64,000 nucleotides of DNA, from the NCBI GenBank assembly GCA_025267735.1, contig CM046306.1, positions 31,451,919 through 31,515,918 on the forward strand, given 5' to 3'. The DNA comes from Mactra quadrangularis. Lineage: Eukaryota > Mollusca > Bivalvia > Venerida > Mactridae. Shown in pieces: positions 37,601 to 52,600 of the stretch. Below the pieces are notes generated by a model that searched no databases, had not been told where the DNA came from, and saw nothing but the letters and a program-made list of their open reading frames with translations. Positions within the stretch are counted from its first letter, which is position 1. Every line of letters begins with the position of its first letter. The position numbers were made by a program, and so were the translations under genes.

Positions 37601-40600
37601 GAATGATCAACCTCATGTCGATCATGATTGGTTTTACCAAATATATGGAAGTTACTTCCTGCTCTATGTTGGTGCTTGCTGGGTTTTTTTCTTTCTGCAA
37701 CACATTTCTGCATTTAAAAATAATTGGCTACTACACCAGAATTATGCAGCTCAAACAAGCTTTATATGCTCCGGATGAATTTTGAAATTGATTTAGACAG
37801 TTGTGCATCTTGCGAGATAATTTAAATTCAGTAAAGTTCCGCTATTAAGACCAGCAAAATCAATGGTCTTAATAGTGAATTGGTCTTATTATAGAGACCC
37901 TTTTGTTAAAAAATTAAGCATTTGGGTCTTAACTTTTGTCAAAATCGCATTATTTTGAAATAACAAAAGTGGTCTTATTAGCGGAACTTTACTGTATATA
38001 ATGTTGAAATGCTTACTGTTTTAATTTGTTCAATGAATCAAATTCAATGAAAATATTTGGTTGAGTTGGCCACCATGTAAGGAGAAAAGTTTTAAAATAT
38101 TGTCCTAAATTATGGCACTTAAAGTTTTCATATTTGGTCAGGAAGTCATAATAGATGTTTTTCTCTAGTATATACAGATCATTCCTCTGTAGTAAAAGTG
38201 ACCCTACCCCAGGGGCCAATAATAAAGCACAGACTTACAACTGAACAACACTATAATGTTAATTTACTTTTGTATTACAGGTATGTGCTCACAGATGGAA
38301 GGACTCAAAGTTTGTCATACCTAATGATTTATTATACATGCAAGGTCTATGTTATGAATTAGATGCAGGTTTTAGATATCCAGCTAGACTTTTACCAGTA
38401 CTTGTGGACTATAACAGTCTAGTACACAGACAGGAACGTTATCCTATCTGGGCATATGGTGCCTTAGGACAAGCTGTTCAATATACCAAGGTAGGAGTCA
38501 CAGTTGTTTAGTTTTATACTGATTTACTTTAGCTTGACTGTGAAACAAGTTTTTACAGCTTAGATCACCCGGTAATCACATTCAAGTCTACTACCTGGTC
38601 CCCCAGTACTAAGCTAGAAGAATGCTAAAGGGAACAATGGGGTTGGTTTTGGATGAGATTTAAACCAATGTGGTGCTAGTTGTCAAATGATTTCCAAACC
38701 AATGTAGTAATCTCTTGGTCATGCCAGCTCTACTAACCTCAGCTTTAGATATGTAACGTCAAAGCATGAACAGGTTATAATGTGAATGAGAAGCCATCTC
38801 TGAATTAATATGAACTTATTGTACTGTGGACCTTCTCATTGTCCATGGAGATACTTAGATTGATTGTAGGGCAAAAGGTCCAAACAGAGATGAGATGGGA
38901 CCTTTTGTCCACCCCTGTCTAACTTAGATGGGACCTTTTGTCCAGGGTGGCAAAACTACATGGGATTTTTGTCCACCCCTGTCAAAAATAACATGGGACT
39001 TTTTGTCCATGGGACCTTTTGTCCGGCCCCCCATGAACTATTTTCTGAAGGTATTGGCCCTTTTATACAGCTGTATTAAGTAAGCAGGCATATAGGCAGA
39101 GGTATATGCTTTATAAAGCTCAGTTCTAGAGATCTAAGTGGGAGCCGGACAAAAAATCTTCCCTTGTAAGGGTAATACTAACATACATGACATAGCAAGT
39201 AATTTCTTGATGTTTCATTATTTATTTCAGAATGGTGATTCACTAGTAATGGGGGCACCTGGTCTCAATGATTGGCAAGGTAAAATTTAATATGAACTTA
39301 ATAAATGTAAACTTACATGCTTAAAGCAGTCACTACTTTAACCTACTAGCACGAAGTTGAATATTGACTCTTGCTAGTGAGAATTACTTTTTTATACAAT
39401 CAAGGTAGTTAATAATTTTGTCCTTTACTATAATACATTATGATATTGGCTAGTGCTTTAGAAAATAAAAGACTATGACTGTTATGATATGATAAGTATG
39501 AAATTGTTCTGAAAAATAAATTAAAATGGTTACTTTGATTTCATTTTAATAGTCTTAAGGTGTAATTCAAAAGTACTTTTCTTTATTGGATCTAGACACC
39601 AAAAGTATTAATTGGATTCCATTTTCATTATGATGAAGGAACAAAATTTATAAATACATAATACTTCTTTCATTGTGTATTTGCAGTGTTCTCAGTAAGA
39701 TTTTGTTGAATAGGCTCAAATAGGAAAGTAATAGGTTTTCTAGGATGTTCTTTGGGCAATTTCTTTCTTTCTTAATTATATTTTGCCAATTTTAACAGGC
39801 CTTTTGGTCTTTCTAACAGGTCATTTGGGATGGCAGCCTGTTCTTAATGAGAGCACTGTATTTGTTGTATATACATATGTATGTTTCATCCAATGATTAC
39901 CATGCTTAATTGATGTAATATATAAACACTGTTCTTGGTCTCACAGTGAAGATTGGGCTTTGGTTAAGTGTGCATCCTCTATAAAACAAGTCTATATTTC
40001 TATGCCATTATACCCCAACACCAGATCAGTTCTTATTATAGCATATGATTGCTCTACAAAATATTTACAAAATATTAAGAGGTTTATAAATGGAAAAGAT
40101 GGATTAGAATGGCAAAATTCTGATACCTAGTTCAAATATAGATCTGTATCATTACATGTACCATTTTTTGTTGTTTAAAAATTTAGGTGGTTTTGTAATA
40201 GAGGACAGTGCAAGAAGAAATTTTACTGTCCAACCATTGGCTGATGACAGAAAAAATTGGTTAATAGGTATGTATCATACATACATGTACTATGTTTACT
40301 TTACACTGAAATAATATTCAGAGCAGGGCTCGAATTTAATAAAGAATTGGACTTGCAAATTTGTTCAAGTTGATTTTATTTCAACTCACAAAATGTCAAC
40401 ATCACTGGCATTTTTCTCCAAATTTTAATAGCATACATGATAACTATTCATACATGCATTTGCAAAATAAAAACAACATAGTACTATATTTAACTGTTGA
40501 TAGAACAAGGGCGTTATTGTTGGATAGACAAAGAATATCAAACATTTTCTTATAGTGAATCTTTAGTTGATATTAATTAATACTATTGTTCTTTCTGGCT

Positions 40601-43600
40601 GTTTCAATGCTGATTTGTGCCTCATTAGTTTAGACAGTAATGTTTTTCCTTGATTTCAACCCGGGAAAATTGGTGAGTTAAAATAAAAGTTACTAGCAAT
40701 TTTCAAAATCCACTTGCATTTTGCAAGTATGCGAGCTTAAATTTGAGCCCTGATTCGGAGCATCAAGAATATTTGTTTATTTTGCTGTTACATTGATTTT
40801 CATTTTAATTATGTGTGCTAAGAATTTGTAAAAAAATGAGGACAGGAGTCAATTAAAATATCAATTTCAGAACCCACATATTCAAATATAAATCAAACTA
40901 GCTTTGAAATAGATGAAAACTATTTCTGTACTTTGTGAAAAAGTTAGATTTGATATATTCCAATGCAAATTTTCATTGAATGATTTTCTGCATTTGGCTC
41001 TAATGCCCTCAATTAACTGTTGAACGCATATTGTATGTATAAAATTAATGTATTCAACAGACCTTGACATTATCGGCTCTCTTTTTGTAGTTATATAATT
41101 GTTGTAAGAATACTAATTATCTCAGTAGTTTGCATTAGAATGATCTCATTATCTTTATAAATGTTCTTGGTTGACAGCTTTAATTAATTGTTCTTGGACT
41201 CTGATAGAGTAGGAAGGCAGAAAATAGGTGATGGATGCTGATTTAACATACAGTCTGTTTTAAGTATACATGTCTTTTCGACATTTTTTACTGAAGTGAA
41301 TTGTTTTATAACTGCATGGGGAATGACATCTACTTAAAATTGCAATAAAGAAGAAATTCCCGCATCTCATGTGGTTTTGGCCACAACAAGTTGATCATAT
41401 AATCTATGGATTCCCTTGCATCTTAATTTTGACGATTTTTACCAAAAAAATTTTTTTATTTCCTTGCTCGCTCATAAACATTTGGTCAAACTGCTATACA
41501 AAGCGACTGAATTAAGATAGTTTTGAAAAAGTTCTTCACTTGCTTGCCCCATTTTTTCTAGAAAAATCTGTAGAACACATCATCAACTTGTTGTGGCTTT
41601 ATGTATTATTTTTCTTGATAATATATATTGCAGGTTATACAGTGACTACAGCCAAATTAATACGTTCTGATGTAAACTATATCATCGCTGGAGCTCCACG
41701 TGCTAATCTAAATGGTTCAGTAAGTATACATTATATATTATACTTATAATATGTACTGCTGGAAATTTTATATTTAATTTTTGTGTCTTATTCTCTAGGT
41801 TCATATTGGGACTGTTCCGCAAGGTTAGCACTTTGTATCGCTACGTAGCACTATCCTTCAGAACAGCCTGTAACAAACTAGCAAATTGAATCGCTAGTTA
41901 GCAATAAATAGCAAGCTTTTTACTTGCTCACCAAAAAATTTGAAACACCTGCTTTCTTATTCAAGAATAATGACTCATTTCTTTGTCTAATGCATTTATT
42001 TTGTCAGTGCAGTTATAGTTAATACAATGTAAACGAGGTGATACAAAATTAATTTTGAACATCATTCATTAATTTTAACTCCATCATTCAATTTGTCCTA
42101 ATATAAATATTGATGGGCCAGTGCCAAGCTAGTCTTACTTTATATGAATAAAAGATGTCTTACTTTATGTAAATAAAGGCTGTAGACTAGCTTAGGGTAT
42201 GGTTTAATTAATGGGGCATACCAGCACAATACAAGATTATGTTACATTCTTGAAACCTGCAGAAGATTGAAATGAGAGGGAAGTTTCATTTCAAATTTGA
42301 TAGAGAGTAGACATTAATTACTTGTTAGGTAATTTAGTAAATATGTTTAATAATTATTAGATAAAGTAGAATAGAAGTGTTGCCTTTTATACCAAGAGGT
42401 CCACATGGAGGATAGGATTTATCCAAATTCTTGCTTGAAAAGTTTTTATTATTATCAGTCAATGGAGAATGGACTGTAACACGATAGCTTTACTTGTAAA
42501 TGTGAACTTATTATGTAAAATCAAACTGAGTTTTTGTTTCTAATGTTATTTACGCATAATATTATTACAGGTGTATGTATTTGAATATAAAAGTGATAAT
42601 ATATTACTAGAACCATTTATTGGTGATCAACTTGGTAGTTATTTTGGTTCTGTACTTTGTGCAGCAGACGTGAACAATGATCAACTTGATGACATCATTG
42701 TTGGTGCACCATTCTATTCTACCAACAACACAGAGGAAGGTCGTGTATATGTTTATATAAATAGAGGAATGGTAAGATTATAGTTGTTTTGTTTTGTCTG
42801 TACAAAATTTATTGTTAAATTTTTCTTTTTTTTGGGGGGGGGGGGGTTAACGCCGTAGCAACACATTGTATAGGTCATATGACAGCAGTCAGTCAACCTA
42901 CTTACAGTCTGTTCCTGGAAAGGCTAAATCTCTGGATTTAGCTGTTAACCAACTACTAAGTGCATACTTTCGTCAGTGACTGACAACTGCCCTACATAAT
43001 TAAGAATCCTTGGTAGGAGGGAGAATGCCCATAGAAATAATTTCATGACCAAGCTCCACAAAAGTATACCCCACCGGGAATCGAACCCACAACCCCTCGA
43101 TCAGTAGAATTGCGTGCTACCAACTGAGCTAGCCGGGCAGCCTGTTAAATTAATCATGTACACCAGGGCAACATATGTTAAAAAATCTAACTATAATATT
43201 ACAATATATAAAAGGATTTAAGATCCTTTAAATACCTTTGATAATATTGACCCAAAGTTTTTATCATTTCTCATAGACTTTAGAGTATAATTATTCTTAC
43301 ATATCTAGTAGACCTTCACAGTAACTAGCTAAACTCTCTTAAAGAGCATACATTTGTATTCTAGTTCAAAGTCTGATCTGCTATTTGGTTTTAAGCTCTA
43401 GGTACACATACTTTATTATCCCCTGCCGATGGAATCGGGAGGGGGATATAGTTTTGGCGTTGTCCGTCCGTCCCTCCGTCTGTCCGTCCATCCGTCCGTC
43501 CGAATTTCGTTTCCGGAGTAGTTCTCTGCAACTACTGGCTGGAATTCAACGAAACTTTATGGGAATCATCAATATCAAGAGGAGATGCGCACGTGGTCAG

Positions 43601-46600
43601 CTTTTTTCGAATCAAACCTTTTAACTCAGAGTTATGGCCCTTGATTAGTTATGTAGTATGCATATAGAGTAAAAGTCGTTTCCGCTCTACTTCTCTGCAA
43701 CTAATGGCTGGAATTCAACGAAACTTTATGGGAATCATCAATATCAAGAGGAGTAGCGCATATTGTCAGCTTTTTTTGGGTCAGACCCTTTAACTCAGAG
43801 TTATGGCCCTTGATTAGTTATGTAGTATGCATGTAGAGTAAAAGTCGTTTCTGCTCTACTTCTCTGCAACTTATGGCTGGAATTCAACGAAACTTTATGG
43901 GAACCTTCAATACCAAGAGGAGATGCGCATATCGTCAGCTTGTTCTGGTCAGAAACTTTAACCTCAGAGTTATGGCCCTTGATTAGTTACGCAGTATGCA
44001 TATAGAGTAAAAATCATTTCCGCGCTACTTCTCTGCAACTACTGACTGGAATTCAATGAAACTTTATGGGAATTTTTAATACCAAGAGGAGATGCGCATA
44101 TTGTCAGCTTGTTCTAGTCAGACACTTTAACTCAGAGTTATGGCCCTTGATTAGTTATGCAGTATGCATATGGAGTAAAAATCGTTTCCGCGCTACTTCT
44201 CTGCAACTACTGGCTGGAATTCAACGAAACTTTATGGGAATCTTCAATACCAAGAGGAGATAGGCATTTCTTTGCCTTGTTCCGGTCAGACACTTTAACT
44301 CAGAGTTATGGCCCTTGATTAGTTATGCAGTATGCATATAGAGGGAAAAAAAATTCTGCGCTATTTCTCTGCAACATATGGCTGGAATTCAATGAAACTT
44401 TATGGGAATCATCAATATCTAGAGGAGAGGCGCATATCGTCGCCTTGTTGTGGTCAGACCTTTCAGCTCAGAGTTATTGCCCTTGATTAATTGTGCAGTG
44501 TTCATATAGAGAAATATTGCCATTTCTTTGCAACAGCTGGATTGATTTCAACAAGATTTTATGGAAACCATCAATACAGAAAAGAAATTTGCATCTCATT
44601 GGCATGTCCTGATAATTTTTATTAACATGGAGTTATGTATGTTAGCTATTATGGTTTTATGGATTTTTATATTTATTAATAAAGCCTTATGTCTCCAGTT
44701 GTTGTGTTAGTAAAAACAAGTACTCGGCGGGGGATATAAATTCAACGAATTTGCTTGTTTCTATTCAGAAAGGCAGAGAGTGTCCAAACATCAAACACCT
44801 TACCAACTTGGTTAGACGTAATGCATGTATGTACTATTTGATTATGACTAGCTCACAACCTCTCTTAATGATGATCATCTAGGCTAGCTTACAGTCAACT
44901 TCTGCAAACAACATACCTAAATGTGGCATTATTCAACTGCCTTACATTGAGTGTAGTTGATACAAGGGACTATTTTCCTATAGTTATGTCAAACAAGTCA
45001 CATTAATATTATGTCTATGTTTGATATATTTCAGTTAAAGTTAGATCTTCAACCGGAAGTATTAAATGGTAGTATGTCTAATCAAGCTAGATTTGGTAGT
45101 TCTATCGCTGACATTGGGGATATTAACAAAGATACTTATAATGGTATACATGTACTTCATTCTATGATGGCGTTTTGATATATTAATGAGTTCATTGTGA
45201 CATCTTTTAAACAAACTCAAATAACTAGTTTTCATAAGTGTTTGAACTTTTTCAACAGACTTTAAAACTTCTTGTTATTGGCTGTCCTGTATAACACAAG
45301 ATAAGAAAACAATATTTAAAACACTACTAATGATCCTTACCACATAAAGTTAATCACACCAGAGTCTGCTACATGATCTCAATTATTGAGCAAGCAGCAT
45401 ATAGTTTCTTGTTCAACAAGGTGGAATTTTGATGTTATTTGAACCAACACAGAGCTGGTTAGCCAATGAAAACAAACCGAAATGTAGTAACACTCAACCA
45501 CACCTGTACTTAAAACTTTGAATACAAGTTTATGTTAAAATCTTCTTGTCTCTTTACAAGTTTAGTTTTTTGCTATTGACCATCTGCTCTAATTGGATGC
45601 ATTATGTGTAGTCCCCAGCTAGAACTGAACCCTAACTTAAGTGTCTAGTAGTGACATACATGTATATTGAAAAGATCTTCTTCTGCTGGATACTTTGACA
45701 CCAGTACATGCCCTCACCATTTCTAAACTGGACTTTGGACCAGCTATGGCTTGTTAAATCTCTTGTATTCTATGGTATAGTGCGACAATATTAAACTGAG
45801 CTTGTACTGCCTTATTATGATAATTACATGCTTCATTTACATTAAATTGTGAGTCTCGGTATGCGTGTATACGGTAATACAGGTGTTTATAACAACCTAT
45901 GTGACTATAAATCAATTTTGTAAACATTCGTTTATGGGGAAAAACGCAAGTCCGCAATGATGGGGCACAGTTTTGAAGTATTAAATCTTATGAAAACACG
46001 AATGATTGTTTAGTGCATGTATTTTGCCGAAAGCTTCCGATAAAGAGCGATTTACAAAGACAAAAATAGACAGTAAGCACAGAGTTTAATATATTCTTGC
46101 ATAAAGGTCAAGCTCTGGCTAATATTGTTGGACTGTACATGTATTTAATACTATACTGTGTGTATTTATAGATATAGCTATTGGTGCCCCCTATGAGAAT
46201 GATGGAGAAGGTGTAGTTTATATATATAACGGATATTCTGGTGGATTATGGTCAAAATATACACAAAAAATATTTGGATCTGATGTTGCCGTTGGTATCA
46301 AATCGTTTGGAGCATCCTTGACCCCTAGGTCTATAAATCATGGTGAAGGTGAGTGATCTTTATAGATTTTTTCTATAAATTGAAACAGATCTCTTCTTCC
46401 ATGTTAGGTCAGGAGTCTTCATAAACTAGATTTTGACCTAACTAGGGGGATGAGACAGTCGGTCTGCTACCAATTTTAAAATATATAAAATACCCCATAT
46501 GGAGCTTGTAATTATGTTCAGGGTTAAAACTATTTACAGGGCTATGACTGACTAGGCTCTTATAGTGGGTAAGGCTCTAAGATGAGCTAGAGCAGTCTTA

Positions 46601-49600
46601 AACCCTTCTAGACAGGTGGCATCTGTGACTGGTAGCTGGTTCCACTCATGTATGGTGCGTGGGTAGAAGGAACTGTACAGTAGATTGGACCTTAAGAATT
46701 GTTTTGAGGACCATCACAGGTTATAAGATTATAGGACTAGTCCTGAAGTGTAAGATTTTAGGCTTTTTGTGTTTGTATCAGCTGCTGAAATGATGAATGT
46801 CTTGATTTTGTATGCACTAAGTGAAAAATAGAGAGAAGCCTCTGAATGTCTTGACTGATGTTAGTCTAGTACTATTAATTTCCCATATAAGTACCATTTT
46901 CATCAAATTAAATCTATGCAATTGTTTGTCTGAGTCTGTAATTGTGGTAAAAATAAAATGTTCATGTTTTATGACAAATTGATGTAAAATGTGAGAAATA
47001 TAAAATGAAAGTCACTAACAATGTACTAAAATCATCTATACCATTACTAATCAAGGATGGTTGTATATAAAATTACCATCATTTACAGTTGTATATTAAT
47101 TTGCACTAAAAAAATATTAATTATCTGTGCAATGCTTTACTCCTTTTAAAATATTTACATACAATTTTGAGCTTTTGAGAAGTTGATATTAAAGTTTGGA
47201 ATCTGTGGATAAGTACATTTCATCTAGCAGAGACCATGTTGCAAGTTGTAATTAATGACCAAAACTTTTTTATGGTTTCAGTGTTTGCTGTTGGTGCACA
47301 TGAATCTGACACTGTCTCTGTGTTGAGGATAAATCCTGTAGTTGCCATGGAAACAGTGATGTATGTACGTCCAGATAGAATCACTATGTCAGAACCTAAC
47401 TTTGAATTAACTACATGTTTTAAATACACAGGAAATGCTCCAACATTGCCAGATACACTGGGTAAATTTTTATATTGTTTTGTTGCATTGAAGATCAAAT
47501 ATATAAAAGAATATTGGTCAACTTTGGTGTTAGACTGATTTTCTTAACCAAGTGAGCTCAGAATATGTATTTTCAAGAGGGGCAAAGCCACAAGTGTAGC
47601 TGCCACCTGTGTGCTATCTGCAAGTTGAAATAAATAGATCTTTCCCCAAAATTGATGAATGTATGGTTCTTTCATGCTTTTTATGTTCTGTTGGATATTA
47701 TATGTTTATACAAATATAAGGCAACATCATTATTGCTCTAATATGATGTCATTTATTTTTTTTTAGATGATCTCATTTTGACATCATCTTTTCACTACTT
47801 AGAAAATACTAGATTGAATATTTGCATGGTATATTTTGATCAAATAAGACCATGTTTAATTGTAAATCATGAAATAATAGTCATTATTTCCAATAAAAAA
47901 AATCCAGAATCGCAGTCTTTGTTTTAAGTTTTTATCAGTCTTTGGTCTTGTTTATTATGTTTATAACAGTTGGTAAATTAACAATAAGCCTAATTATATA
48001 ATATGAAAAAAATTCATCAGCCCTAATCACCATTCACTAGTCTAGGACTTCCAGCTAATATGTTAATTAGTAATGGAAACTAGGTATTTCACATTACCTT
48101 TTTGTGCTATCCTCAATTTGTCCTAGTACAATGTACTGTACTTAGTATTCATATTCTATGTTTTTAATGTTTTAAATCAAGGACCCTATATTACATACGG
48201 TCTTTGTTTAAATCTATCTTGTTCACTATGTATATATATTATTTTCATTTACAGCCAAAATATGGCCTCGTCTTATACGAGGGTTCAATAAAATTCTCTT
48301 GTGACAAGTCTTAAAATGGGGGTGCGTCTTACAGGCAAGGGCGCCTTACAACTGAGTATATATGGTATTGAAAAAAATCTGTTAATTTCTATCTTTTAAA
48401 TAAAAATGGTCAAAGAACCCTTGATATTGCTATAACCAAGGTGTTCTTTTTAGTGAAACTTATAATGTATTACTGTATGATAATGTATTAATGTTATTTC
48501 TCTCTCTAACTTACAGATATAATATATACAATGTTAGTTGATACTACAACATCAGATGGTTTAGTTAGAGCTATAGTAATACCTAACAACGTACCATATA
48601 TAACTAGAACTTTACAAATCAAGAAAAATGAGTTTATTTGTGATCAAGATGTTAGAATATATGCTCCTGTAAGTTTTTACCACTATTATCTTCTTTATAC
48701 TGTTATCATTCTTTTATTCAGTATTCTAATTAGAATCAATTCATCAGTAATATTAATTAAAAAACTTCAGCCATTGGGCCGCAGGTTTTTGATTCAATAT
48801 TGCAAAACCTGAAGATTGCAGCCTCCACAATTGTCAGAGAATCTAATTTATTAAGCATTAAAAAACTTGCAAGTAATAAACAGTGTTGTACAGGAATGTA
48901 TTTTATGTTCCAGTTGTGCTTATGATATATATATCCAACTAGCTCTTGGGTTCAATGCTCAATAGCTGGACAATCTGATTATTATTTCACTTGGCCCAAC
49001 CAAATGTTTACTAGCAGTGGCAAGTTGCCTGAACCCAAATAAAGGTCGCCAGGGGCAATGGGACGACCTTTAATGTTGAGTCCTGCTATAATTAATCATT
49101 GATTAAACATGTGATCTTTGTATAATTATGTTACAAGCTCATATAATGTATTTGTAGTATCAAGATATATGGAGAGATGTTGAGGTTGAAGTACAATATG
49201 CATTAGACCCAGATACAGCTATAAACTGTGTGAGAAATTGTCCTATTTTAGAAAGATTTAATGGTAGAAACCCTTATACGAGTACACAAGATACTTATAG
49301 AAAAGTGGTAAGCTGATAAAATTTATTATGCTGATACACATTCAATGACTTTACAACTATTTTACCTTGGACATTGAATTCTTTTTATAGCCATCAATCT
49401 CTCTATGGAGGTTTTTACTCTTTTGTATGTGCAGGTGACACATGGGCACAAAATGTAGTTATATCTCTCTCACAGGTACCCATTTACATTTAGTTGGATT
49501 GAAGAGATTGCTGGTAAATTTCTTGTTCAAACAATTATCAACACTACAAGAGGTTTGAACCAGGGAAGAGGGACCTTTTGATTGCTAACAGCTTGTCCTA

Positions 49601-52600
49601 TCACTTGACTACTGCTCCTACTTGTGTGTGATAAAATTTAATAAACTGCTAAATCAGTTTGTGTATACTTGTAAATGACTCAATCAGAATGTAAAATAAT
49701 TGATAATTTGTATCGCATATTTTTACAGTTTGTCATTAGTTAACATTTAAATATGAAAATGAATATTATTCATCTAGTGTGAATGAATCTTTCACAGGAA
49801 ATTGAGGAAATGAAACATAGAGTTAACCAATTTTTGATAACTGATAGAATAATTTATCACCTTACACCAAACAATGGATGTTTTTGTTTATTGACATGTA
49901 CTGCCTTGTACAGTGAGGCATTTGTCAGCTACTGGCTGGGGTATGAAAAAAAATGTATAAGAATGTGAAAATGGGTATAAAAGTCCTGGTCAGTTGTAGC
50001 TTAATATACCGGTAGTTACACATTGTTATACATGTAAACATGAGTTGTGCAAGGAAGTTGCTATCTAGCACTTTAAAGAAGTGCTTTATGTTTTTTAACC
50101 CAGTTTTATATGATGGTTTTGCATCAAGCTTTTGTCCTTCACAAATAGAAGAGTGTTATGAATGTATTCAGCTTGTAAGAAAGCAATAAGCTAGCTAAAG
50201 CTTTAATGTAGAGAACCATTTTACAGGAAATCATTATGTTCAAGTAATGCTGGGAAGTGATATCCTTAAACAACAAGCTGTTGGGGTCAAAGTATATTCC
50301 ATGAATACAATATCAGCAGTGATGTTGATTTTCCTATGTTGACTGAAGGTGGAATGTAAAGGGTTGTTTTTATATGTGTCAAAAGTCTATGTAATGAATT
50401 CGAAGTTGCTCAACTCTGTTTATTTATGCAACAACTCTGAAATGGTATCGCCTTTTTGACTGGCCAAAAAATCATACTGTACTTAGTAAAATAATATATC
50501 CAGGAAAGCTAGATTTGGGTGTCAGTCACCATGATATATAACCTTATAAAAATATGTTGAAAAATGGGTAACATTCAAATTAAAAAAATACCAAATTTAC
50601 GGCCTTGAAGCAGTGTTTTTACACAACTGACTCCTTTTATTCCTAGGACCAAATATTTTGTTATGTTGTGATATCCTTACTTAACTGTCTTTATTTATTT
50701 CAGATACAATATGATAAACAGTGTGGAACAGACAATGTATGTCAGACTGGTCTAGGACTCAAAGTATTACCAATGACAGACAGTGGTCATATAGTGACTG
50801 GACGTGATAGATATCTGGATGTTAAAGTAGGACTTATCAACATGGGAGAAAATGCTTATAATGTTATAGTTGATGTCAACTTGATTGGAAACTTTTCTTT
50901 ATCTATAAGAACACATTCTACTACAGGTTGGTCCTTGTTTTATATGCCTGTCCTAGATGGGTTGTATGAACTAAACACTCTTGGTGACTGGCTCAATGTT
51001 TGCACTACTGGCCTGATGCAGACAGACATATATGATGTCTACTCTCTGTCTACAAATTCATTCAATATTCATCACTCTCAGTTTGGCAAGGAAAACACCC
51101 AAGTTCTTGTGCTACAATGAATCAGCTATGGTAGATTAATTGTTTTTCTATTGTAAGGGGTGCGAATTTGATTTTGATTCTGAACTCATTATTTCCAATT
51201 TGATTTTGGCCTGTTAATGTGTCTACTAAAGTTATAGCTATAAAAAGCTATATGTGCACATATTATAAATAGTCATTGCATGTTCACAGGGAGATGTTTT
51301 TCATTTTGTTATATTTCCCGAAAGTTTATTTTGCATAGTAACAATACTTATATGCTTGATTTCAGATGAAACCATTGTAGATTGTTCTTTAGAATTGTTT
51401 GACTCAACATCAGCTGTTCAGACGTCCTTACATCGTTGTCATGTACGTAAACCTTATCCAGTCAAATCAAGAGAAGAAGTGACCTTCATTTTACAGTTTC
51501 CTCTAGGTCAACATATTACTATGCGACAGTTTGAAGCTAATTTTACTGTACGTACAGAGGAACAAAAGGATTATCAAGATTCACAATCAATGTCTTTACC
51601 TATAAAGTCAGAGTATGGACTTAAAATAGAAGGGTTAGTACAGTTTTGTTATGAACTTTTGCTAAATTGACCTTTATTGATAAAATGACCTTTTGACCTC
51701 AATTGAAAAATTGACCTTTTGACCTAAATTGTTAAATTGACCTTTGACCTCAATTGTTAAATCGTCCCATTTGTCCTAAATTGTTAAATCAACTTTTTTG
51801 ACCTTAACTGTTAAACTAAATATAATTATGATCTTAATTCAGTAGGTTGTATTATTATGGTATCCCTAATGAAGCTTTTGAGGAGTCAATTACAAAAACT
51901 TATGAAGCAGGGTTTTCCTAATTCAAAAGTAAAAGGAGGAGCTCCTGCATGTACCAGAGGACCTGACACAAGAATTATTGCACTAGCTGTTTGATAGACT
52001 GGTTGTTACACATTTTCAATGCATTAAAAATACATGACCATTGACCATGATGTACAGGATCATGCTTTATTAAGGATTGATAGAAAAACAAAATATTTTG
52101 GAGAGTGCTTTTCACAAAAATTCTTACAAAAAAAATCTTCGTAAGTCAAAAGCAAGACACATTAATAATACGCTCATTTTTTGGCTTAACAAATTCTTAA
52201 TATTATACAAACTGTGTAGAATTGTGTATACCTTTTGAATATCATATCATAGTTATGCTTATTATCTGTCTGACTTAGAAGTGCTTATTATATGAAACTG
52301 ACTTGTGAAAAACACCACTGGTTATTTAGGAATGTACTTATATGTTCACTTGTAAGACATAATTGCTCCTTAAATTCAGAATGGATTTCCAGCTTGTAGG
52401 GGACTATGTCTAGGTACATAACTGTTTACATTATGGGAAGAATGTTGTGGAAGCAGCTGGATAGCTCAGTTGTGAGAGAGCACTTACCTTGTAACGAAGG
52501 GGTCCTGGGTTTGTGTCTTGGTCAAACTGTATATTTTTTCACCCTGTGATGTTTTACTTTAATATAAAGTGTATGTATCACTCTTATTAATTTATATTAC

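Noticed and set aside
43075..43140. Possible tRNA-Lys gene on the minus strand
   Set aside because: A and B boxes are good but the acceptor arm does not pair and a SINE body with a C-run tail follows; it is a SINE.
50670..50703. Possible second U12 intron ahead of integrin exon 14 (ccttacttaactg near the acceptor)
   Set aside because: The matching donor at 49308 is gtaagc, an ordinary U2-type site.
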